Assembly: GCA_021234155.1 (NCBI GenBank)
Contig: JAJEKV010000041.1
Span: 7,014,917-7,078,916 of the forward strand
DNA: 64,000 nt
Reading direction: 5' to 3'
Source: Isoetes taiwanensis
Taxonomy: Eukaryota > Streptophyta > Lycopodiopsida > Isoetales > Isoetaceae
Position numbers and translations under genes: made by a program. Each line of letters starts with the position of its first letter. Position 1 is the stretch's first letter. Below, one piece after another: positions 53,808-64,000 of this stretch. The notes below the pieces were generated by a model. That model did no database searches. It was not told where the DNA came from and saw nothing but the letters and a program-made list of their open reading frames with translations.

Positions 53808-56206
53808 AAAGATTAGGGTTAGCCTCATGTTGGGCTTGATCTATTATAACGTGGTAATTTTTTCCTGCTAGTGTTTACCTCCCTATCATACCAAAGATTA
53901 GGTTTAGCCTCATGTTGGTCTTGATCTATTCTGCCTAGGTAATTCTTTCCCTACTATAGTTTTGACATTTGTACTACTGACCTGTTCTTTGAGTTAAGAC
54001 AACATGTCTGGGCCACCATTATCTTATTAACTTACAGCCTTTTGGAAACATTGAAGCAATAATGGCAATTTTTCCATACTATGGTTTTCAAGATAAAGAA
54101 GCATACTATCTTGATATACATATGGTCTTGGTGGTCATGATTTTAATGGGTGCATACATGAGGGTTATGTATGTCTTGTCAATATCGTATGGTATCATAA
54201 AGTTTTTCTCGAGCTTCCTAAGCATTTTTAATCTCTTTAACCCATAAAAGTATTTTGAGATAATATGGTATATGGATCTTATTTCTAAAGTTGACGTTAA
54301 ACACACCATTTGGTTAATTCATTTTATTAAAAATGGCAAAGGTTTACACTATTGTGAATGAAGTCGCGTTAGGTACTTATGGCGTCGACAATATTCCACA
54401 TTTTGCATTTTACATTGTATTTCACTTTTAGGGTTCTTTACGGCGAAGTTTTCTCTCCTAAGTTACCCTAATCTACGGCTATGTTGTGGGGCGTCTACGG
54501 TAGCGACCATCTACCGCTTAGGGGTGAGCCTTTTGATTTATTTCTAATAAGGTAATTAAAATTATGGATTCGGTTGATCATGATCCTACCTTAGACAACG
54601 AGGTCCGTTTTGGGATGATTATCGATGCTTCTTGTAATGAAATGAAAATTATGGATTAGTTACTCTCGCATTAGCTGCAAAACATGGATTATCCCGATTT
54701 GGGTCCTATAAATACAAGCGAAGGTTAGAACTAAAACTTACGTCATGGCGAGGACTGAAGGCCTCGATGAAGTCCTACACTAGGGCGGTTTGATTGAAGT
54801 GCTTTGGAAGGCATGGGATTGAGCACAATAATACTCAACCTACCAAAGCTCAATTGGTAGAGTTGTGCGAGAGTTAATAATATAGATCCCAGCAGGGGAA
54901 AGAGGGGATCCGGCATTAGAAATTCATGCACAGTGTGCGTACCCACTAAGAATGTGTTCAAGAGCATAGGAGCTTACGTCTCTAACAGCAACATCGAAAA
55001 GGGTGGCACTCTCAATATCGAAGGCGATGAGGATATAGATGATGATATCTCTCCCAATCAGGTCTAACATAATTGATAATTTGTATAGGCTCATGATCGA
55101 TAAGAATTACTTAAATCTCTATTCTATGTTCTGGTATGCTTATTCTTGGTTTAGGAAAGTTTGAAGTATTGAGAGAGTTACATTTCTTTTATTAAACTGC
55201 ATGATTTACCATTATTTTTGCATGGGCTTACTAATACTACATAACATATAAGTCAAGAGATTTTTATGATGACGGTTTGCCTTTATTCTTGAATAACATA
55301 AATCGGTCACCTTAGTAAAAAGCTTGTCGATGCTTAATGCAAATGATCGGTGTGGTAGGTTGTTAGTTTTAAATCACGTAAGGTGACACCGGGCATATGA
55401 GCGTTGAATTTGTTAACCATGAATAAGCATATCGTAACTTTTACGTAGCTTAGGCGACCATTTCCATTCTTGGTAGTATTTTTTCACTTTATTACGGTCT
55501 TTAGAAAAGCAGGTTTACGGATGATCCATTTATTGTACATAGGTATGCACGTGGGAGACTAGTATACTTGGCTGAAAATGCATCTTCTTGTTTTTAAAAT
55601 ACCATAGTTTCTTGATTAGTTTCTCCAATATGATCCTTCTGTTTTAAACAGTGATATATTTACATCACACATGTTAATTTGTTCTTATTATATTCTTAAT
55701 TTTTGGGTAAAGGGCCGAAAGGCCAAGGTTGTTCATAGCTTACCTGCTAGCATAGGCATTATTACCCTTCTTAGGCTAATGTATTTTTTTTTTGCGGTGG
55801 CGAACTCCTTCTCCCAAGCTTTGTGGTCATTGGCATGTTGAATTCTTGTGGAATCTGCATGGTTTATGAACAGACTTGTTTATTTCTTTTAAAATTACCT
55901 TTGGTAAGTATTGCAAACTGGTACTATTTATATTGGACAGATTTGGTAAATATCTAAACAATCATGTATAGTTGCTGGTTAAATACTATTGTAATACATG
56001 AATATTTTTGAATTACTATTATATTTTATTCTGTTATAGTCTATGTTCATTCTCAACCTTTGTTTTAACTAGTATATTTTCTTATAATATTCTCTAGGGC
56101 CTCCCCTTTTGGGGTTTGATAAGTCCTATTTAATCCTTTTAGTTAGTAAGGTTAAATATGGATGTTTAGGCTGGTTAATAGGATTGGTCTAAGCCAAGTA
56201 TATATA
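53805..56206 (+). repeat. Direct repeat B (left copy)
   Basis: Matches 60311-62713 in the same orientation, about 2.4 kb. Both start ACCAAAGATTAGGG after (TA)n and run to TCTAAGCCAAGTATATA. Over twenty of the differences have CTG or CAG in the right copy and CG in this one. Confidence 0.96.
54745..55061 (+). pseudogene. SAP/HeH-like first exon of unit 2, frame-disrupted
   Basis: Same exon as 61262-61567 but with many small indels, so the frame is lost after the first residues. Downstream pieces remain recognisable in shifted frames (AQLVELC..NNIDP and the SNSNIE region). The donor AATCAG before GTCTAA is preserved. Most disruptions coincide with CAG/CTG in the intact copy, so they may be consensus errors and not real decay. 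Confidence 0.75.
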
Positions 56207-56313
56207 CCCGATTTCAAATCACTGGTTTTACTAGTGTGGGCCCTAGGGAATATTTAGGAACATTTAGGAATTTTGATTTATTATGATTATTTTACTAATA
56301 TATATTATTCCAG
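55062..56313 (+). other. Spliceosomal intron inside the retroelement
   Basis: The donor CAATCAG before GTCTAA and the acceptor TTATTCCAG before GAGGGTGC, with a TTTACTAATA branch-like site about 20 nt upstream, join the SAP exon to the long second exon in phase 0 (..SPNQ then EGAPKK..). The donor and the first 1.15 kb of the intron are duplicated in unit 3. Confidence 0.7.
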
Positions 56314-57291
56314 GAGGGTGCTCCAAAGAAAATTTTCAACATTTCTGGAAACAGTGCACAGACCAACTATCAGAATGAGTTGGATAACAGGCCAGGTTGG
56401 TATCCTGAACTTGGCAATCTTGGTTATGAAGCAGCAGGGATTGTTGCTCCAAATAAGGCAGTGCAAACGGTTTTGGCTTGCATTAAGAAACAGGAGATTC
56501 ACAATTTATTGATTTGCAAGGAAAGCACTCTTGTTGAAGGTGAGATCTCAGCCATCCTTTTTCTTGGGTTCAATGGAATGTTAGAATTGGTTTCCGGATT
56601 TAAAAATGCTGAGTATGATACTTGCTACAATCTGGTAGTCAACACGTATAACAAATTGCCTGGTATTCATATGGCTGCTGATAGATCTGATATGCATCAA
56701 CTACTTGCCTTCATTAAAGGGCTTACAGCTCTAGAGACGCAATGCAATATCAAGCCTCTCTCTTTGATTCCAAACACTAAAAACAGTGATGTCTCTAGTG
56801 ATAAGAGTCAGCAGGTCATTCTTGATAATTGCCTTTTTGATATGGATGACAGTTGTAGTCTGTTTAACAACAGTGAATCTGCTTTGGTTGATAAGGATTC
56901 TGAAATAGATGAAGACAGTAAAGTTAGAAATGCCCTTGATGAATATAATATCAAGGAACTGAACTTTTTCAACTGTGGTGGGTTTCCTATTATGTCATAT
57001 AGGAATGTTGAAATTCATGGGGAACAGTTTGGACAAACTATTTGGGCTAGTAAAAATCTTGGTGTTATTGCACCTATTAGCAAGGAGTCTTTGATTATGC
57101 TGGCCAGGCTGAAGCAAGATGAGGTTTCTAAAGCTGAATCCGATGCTATATCCTTTACAAAGCACATCAGAAAGATCTATGATTTCAAACTGCCCTTTGA
57201 TCTCAAAGTTCTAAATTCTAAATGTCGAGTTGGTAGTGACTTATACATTGGGCAAAAGGCCATATGGCCAAAGATTGAGGAAGCGAAATGA
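56314..57291 (+). CDS. Second exon of the retroelement protein, unknown domain
   Basis: An uninterrupted frame of 325 codons follows the acceptor at 56313: EGAPKKIFNISGNS, then NRPGWYPELGNLGYEAAGIV, a hydrophobic segment around GEISAILFLGFNGMLELVSG, a Ser/Asp-rich linker (DVSSDKSQQ.. to ..EIDEDSKVRN) and a C-terminal part with SLIMLARLKQDEVSKAESDA and FKLPFDLKVLNSKCRVGSDL. It ends at TGA 57289-57291. I do not recognise a domain. It sits between the SAP exon and the RT, so it is probably the N-terminal region of the element polyprotein. The stop at 57291 may be natural or a frame error, because coding-like pieces in shifted frames continue to 58150. Confidence 0.6.
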   Translation, partial: EGAPKKIFNISGNSAQTNYQNELDNRPGWYPELGNLGYEAAGIVAPNKAVQTVLACIKKQEIHNLLICKESTLVEGEISAILFLGFNGMLELVSGFKNAEYDTCYNLVVNTYNKLPGIHMAADRSDMHQLLAFIKGLTALETQCNIKPLSLIPNTKNSDVSSDKSQQVILDNCLFDMDDSCSLFNNSESALVDKDSEIDEDSKVRNALDEYNIKELNFFNCGGFPIMSYRNVEIHGEQFGQTIWASKNLGVIAPISKESLIMLARLKQDEVSKAESDAISFTKHIRKIYDFKLPFDLKVLNSKCRVGSDLYIGQKAIWPKIEEAK

Positions 57292-58147
57292 ATTCTATCT
57301 CAAAAGGATTTTTGAACTTCTTGTCCGTTTTTAAAATGTTGTGATAAGATTCGATGAAAAGTGCCCGACAACATAATTTGGTTTGACCATATGATCCGGT
57401 TCATGTTAAAATAACTGAGTCCTGGCAAAAGAAAAAAATACCCATGAGGTTTGCACTTCTCTCTAATTACCTTGCTACCGAACCTATCAAAGGTGTTGTT
57501 TTATCATACATTGGGTATTTTGGCGAGGGAGCTTATGATCAAAATGACAAATAAAATGGCTGAAAATGTCAATGTTAACCTCAAAGCGGAGTTTGGAAGA
57601 TCAAAGGCGGTCGAGATCATTGAGAAGACAATCAGATCTAAGAAATTTTTAATTGATCATTTACATGATAATGGTAGCATGGGATTTGCTCCATCCTATA
57701 AGAAGAAGATGCTTCCTAACAATGTAACATGTGGGATTCTGAGGCCCCCTAAGTTAGCAAGATGTGATAGTGGTACTTCTTAAGTGCTTTGCCCGGTCTG
57801 CGATTATTTACAGTAATCTCGCCATGGTGTTTGTTGCTTTCGATGCTAGAACCAAAACGATTGGTACAACATATACTCTTTTGCAAATAAGCTGGTGGAT
57901 CTTCTTATACTTTGTATTCTGATTGCCTGATTTACTGTGCATGCATGGCATAACCTTATTGGCCTTTGTGCCCTATTATTTTGGGTTATCCCAAACTTTA
58001 CCGGCCGATTTATACTTATACTTATACTGGGTTCATTTGAACAGATCAAAAGAAGATTTGTATCTTCAAGAATTGATGGAAGACTCAAGATCCAGGTCAA
58101 AAAAGAAAAGATAGCAAAAAATTGTTCACTTTTCCTACTTTTCCAAA
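57292..58147 (+). pseudogene. Damaged linker between the second exon and the RT
   Basis: Open pieces in different frames (for example 57532-57783 with SKAVEIIEKTIRSKKFLIDH and NGSMGFAPSYKKKMLPNNV) are separated by stops. The GIY-YIG endonuclease signature expected in many Penelope-like elements was searched for here and not seen. CAG/CTG is scarce in this stretch, consistent with consensus damage. Confidence 0.4.
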
Positions 58148-58564
58148 GCTGTTGATAAGATTAGTTTCAAAAGTACTTTTAAAACAGTATTATGCAGATT
58201 TTTTGGTTCGGATGGTTATGATATGTGGGAAAATACAATTTTTGGATGGAAATATTCCCCTAATCTCAAAAGTATTTGCTATAGACCCAGGATGGTTTTT
58301 GTTGATATGGAACAACCTGCATGTCCATGTGCTATTCCAAGACTAAAAAAATTTATTGATCCTAAAACTGGTCATGTTAGAACCACTGATTTGAACATTG
58401 TGCACTCCAAGGGACTCAGAAATTGGTTTTCTTTTGGTTTAAACTACATTCCAGACCAGCCTTTTACTCTTGAACAGTTTAAAAATGAAATGCAGCTCTG
58501 TATTGAGCAGTTTTTTAGTGTACACCAAGCCACGGTATGTAATTTTGATGATCACCACGGTTGA
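58148..58564 (+). pseudogene. N-terminal part of the reverse-transcriptase region
   Basis: The frame is open from about 58148 to the stop at 58562-58564. It contains DGYDMWENTIFGWKY, a Cys pair in QPACPCAI, and KFIDPKTGHVRTTDLNIVHS followed by LRNWFSF. This layout (Cys pair, then D-P-x-x-x-H-V-x-T-x-D-L-x-I) precedes the finger domain in some eukaryotic Penelope-like RTs as far as I recall; treat that as uncertain. About 280 bp with stops separate it from the RT core at 58849. Confidence 0.55.
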
Positions 58565-58848
58565 AATGTGTAGAAAGGCTCTCAAAAAGAGACTAAATGG
58601 CTTGCTAAACATTTTATTGACAATAATCGGAAGATAGGAAGAAATTCCTCATGATTGATGATTGATGGTTAAAATTTGGATTGGCTAACCACTAATCGTA
58701 TGTGTCGAGGGAATTGACAAAGCGACCAACAACCACCCTTTCATTTGTCCATTACATATGAGAAATGAAGTTGGCATTAGGACCGAATAGTAATGACTTC
58801 TCAAACTTGATATTTTCGAAGAGGATTTGATTTCTGATTGGAAATGAG

Positions 58849-60122
58849 ATGGGGAACTACTTGGTGGCGGTCCACATAACTAGTAATGAGTTACCGTATC
58901 TACTTGGCATTTTTAAAGCACATAAACAGGAATACAGGTGGATTACAAATGCACACGACACTATCTTTTCCATTGTGGCTTCAATTATTTCCAGTGGCCT
59001 TAACCTTATACTTGAAGACTGGCCTACCATTTGTTTTGATAAGTGCAAAGCAGGTAATATTCTTATGTTGAATCAAATAAAAGCTTCCTGGGTGGTTAAC
59101 TCTATCTATGAGATAGTATGCAATTTACCTGCAAAAATCAATGATATCTTTGTAGCTGACATTTGTAAGTGCTATGAGAACATTCCATTAAATGGTGAGG
59201 ATGGTATTACTGATATAATTGAACAGATTATTTGTATAACTTGGAAGTATAAAAAGAGTATCAACATAGGATATGATCTTTGGTACAAGGTGAAGGATAA
59301 TTCCAGCATTATGATGGAATGGAAAGACAAAACACAGGACTGCAGATACTGGAACAGATTGGACAAAGTACTGTTCATAAGATTAAACCAATGGCTACTT
59401 AATAATTGTTTCCTTTCTATGCATAATGGCATTTGGAAGCAGGTGAAAGGAATCCCTATGGGTTTTGCATCAAGCCCTGCTTGGTGTAATTCTTATTTGG
59501 CATGGTATGAGTTAAGGTTTATTACTAGTCTGATCAGTAAGGGCAATCTCAAAGATGCTGCTGCCTTCAAATATACCTTCAGGTATATTGATGATTTACT
59601 CTGTGTTAATAATCCCGCCATCAGAAAGTATGTAGGCATGGTTGATGGGAATAATGGTGATACCATATATAACCTTAATCATCTGGTTATTAAGGATGAG
59701 ACCTGTTATGATAGTAGTGATAAGTTATTGGGAAAAAGGGCAGATTTTCTTAATATGAGCATTGAAATACTTTCACACCATAATGGTGTATATCGCACAT
59801 ACAGGTTTGATAAAAGGAACAATTTGCCATTTCTAGCTTCAAAGTTTATCAATGCGGATGGTTGTAGGCCATACCTCATGGCATGCAATATAATTATCTC
59901 ACAGATCCAACCATATTTATATGTTCTGGTAGTCCTTTTTCTTCGCCAAGGACATTTGAGAATTGGTTGATCTATTATTGGCTACTAAAAGGTTTCGAAA
60001 AGAAGGATCTATGGCACAAAGTCTTCAAAGTTTTGAAGAATGAAAGCTTCCCTGGTCTCAAATATGACATCAATATATTCATGTGCGAGCTGAAAAAATT
60101 CAGGTTAGATCTTTCACTGTAA
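58849..60122 (+). CDS. Reverse transcriptase core (one frameshift near the C-terminus)
   Basis: The first frame (58849-59970) carries ordered RT motifs: KAHKQEYRWITNAHD (about residues 24-37, fingers), DICKCYENIP (104-113, motif A with the first catalytic Asp), QVKGIPMGFASSPAWC (198-213, motif B), KYTFRYIDDLLC (241-252, motif C with the two catalytic Asp), LGKRADFLNMSIEI (294-307) and TYRFDKRNNLPFLASKF (317-333, thumb). Near 59930 a one-base shift moves the frame; it then continues as CSGSPFSSPRTFENWLIYYW and LLKGFEKKDLWHKVFKVLKN to a stop at 60120-60122. All three catalytic aspartates are present. The thumb sequence and IPMG block fit Penelope-like or related RTs better than LTR or L1-type ones. 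No RNase H follows. Confidence 0.8.
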
Positions 60123-60165
60123 TTTTGGTTTCTTTTGTACTTGTCACTGCTCAATTTATTTTAGT

Positions 60166-60248
60166 TGGCAGGAGGGTCCCTATACATAGGGACCCTCTTG
60201 TCCTTATGTATTTGTGGACCCTACCCTGCCTTCCGGCTGGAGGAAGGG

Positions 60249-60252
<4 letters not shown>
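60166..60252 (+). other. Retroelement tail with two hairpins (unit 2)
   Basis: A perfect 12-bp inverted repeat, GAGGGTCCCTAT (60172-60183) and ATAGGGACCCTC (60186-60197) with a 2-bp centre, is followed by a second stem CCTTCC (60229-60234) / GGAAGG (60242-60247), then (TA)n. It lies 45 bp after the RT stop codon. It is shared with unit 1 at 53670-53761, with base-pair-preserving substitutions. Likely an RNA structure in the 3' UTR, perhaps for RT recognition. Confidence 0.75.

Positions 60253-60310
<58 letters not shown>
60253..60310. repeat. (TA)n between units 2 and 3
   Basis: About 58 bp of TA following the tail of unit 2 and preceding ACCAAAGATTAGGG of unit 3. Confidence 0.97.

Positions 60311-64000
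<3,690 letters not shown>

Larger units (their letters stand above)
53805..60252 (+). mobile_element. Array unit 2: intron-bearing reverse-transcriptase retroelement, probably Penelope-like
   Basis: A 6.45-kb unit bounded by (TA)n tracts. In order: a 5' region of about 0.9 kb, SAP/HeH exon (54745-55061), intron (55062-56313), long exon (56314-57291), a damaged segment, an RT domain (58148-60122) and a hairpin tail (60166-60252). No LTR, integrase, RNase H or envelope-like region was seen. Penelope-like elements are known for head-to-tail partial tandem copies and for retaining introns; both are present here. No GIY-YIG endonuclease was found, which could reflect decay, an endonuclease-lacking type, or a different RT lineage. 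The 5' 2.4 kb recurs as unit 3. Confidence 0.7.

Overview
This looks like nuclear DNA from a large, repeat-rich land-plant genome. Evidence: AT-rich intergenic sequence, spliceosomal introns with GT..AG borders and TACTAAC/CTAAT-like branch sites, (TA)n microsatellites of 40-130 bp, and decayed plant gene copies (CIPK kinase, Haspin kinase, ClpB/HSP101, AGT2-type aminotransferase, DCAF-like WD40, type II NAD(P)H dehydrogenase). A degenerate flavodiiron protein (FLV) copy argues against a flowering plant, because FLV genes are kept in bryophytes, lycophytes, ferns and gymnosperms but lost in angiosperms. A fern or lycophyte is my best guess; this is inference.

Layout. 1-6.3 kb: sparse sequence, then the only gene that reads as complete, a three-exon minus-strand gene of 271 codons (4218-6038), with a Helitron-like 3' terminus just upstream (about 6277). 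6.3-12.5 kb: no recognisable gene; it ends at a second Helitron-like terminus (about 12470). 13.4-14.6 kb: a Haspin kinase copy with introns retained, cut off after the catalytic loop. 20.3-20.9 kb: a CIPK pseudogene. 22-23.5 kb: GAATCT-rich minisatellite, (TA)n, and the first copy of a composite repeat built on a GGCCGTCCATC inverted repeat (also near 30 and 39 kb). 26.7-27.8 kb: FLV pseudogene, minus strand. 30.7-40 kb: repeats and unassigned sequence. 40.4-43.6 kb: fragments of four unrelated genes, all on the plus strand. 44-49 kb: tandem duplications and unassigned sequence.

The main item is 49.2-64 kb, a head-to-tail array of retroelement units joined at (TA)n tracts. Unit 2 (53805-60252) carries a first exon with a SAP/HeH-like domain, a 1.25 kb intron, a long unassigned exon, and a reverse transcriptase with an F-R-Y-I-D-D box. 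It ends in a tail with two hairpins followed by (TA)n. Unit 3 repeats the 5' 2.4 kb of unit 2 with an intact SAP exon. Units 1 and 4 share a different 5' module, and unit 1 ends in the same tail. Retained intron, partial tandem copies, and no visible LTR, integrase or RNase H fit a Penelope-like element best.

Caution: where two copies can be compared, most differences are CAG or CTG in one copy against CG in the other. That pattern suggests consensus error at modified CHG sites. Some frameshifts called here, and so some pseudogene labels, may be technical.
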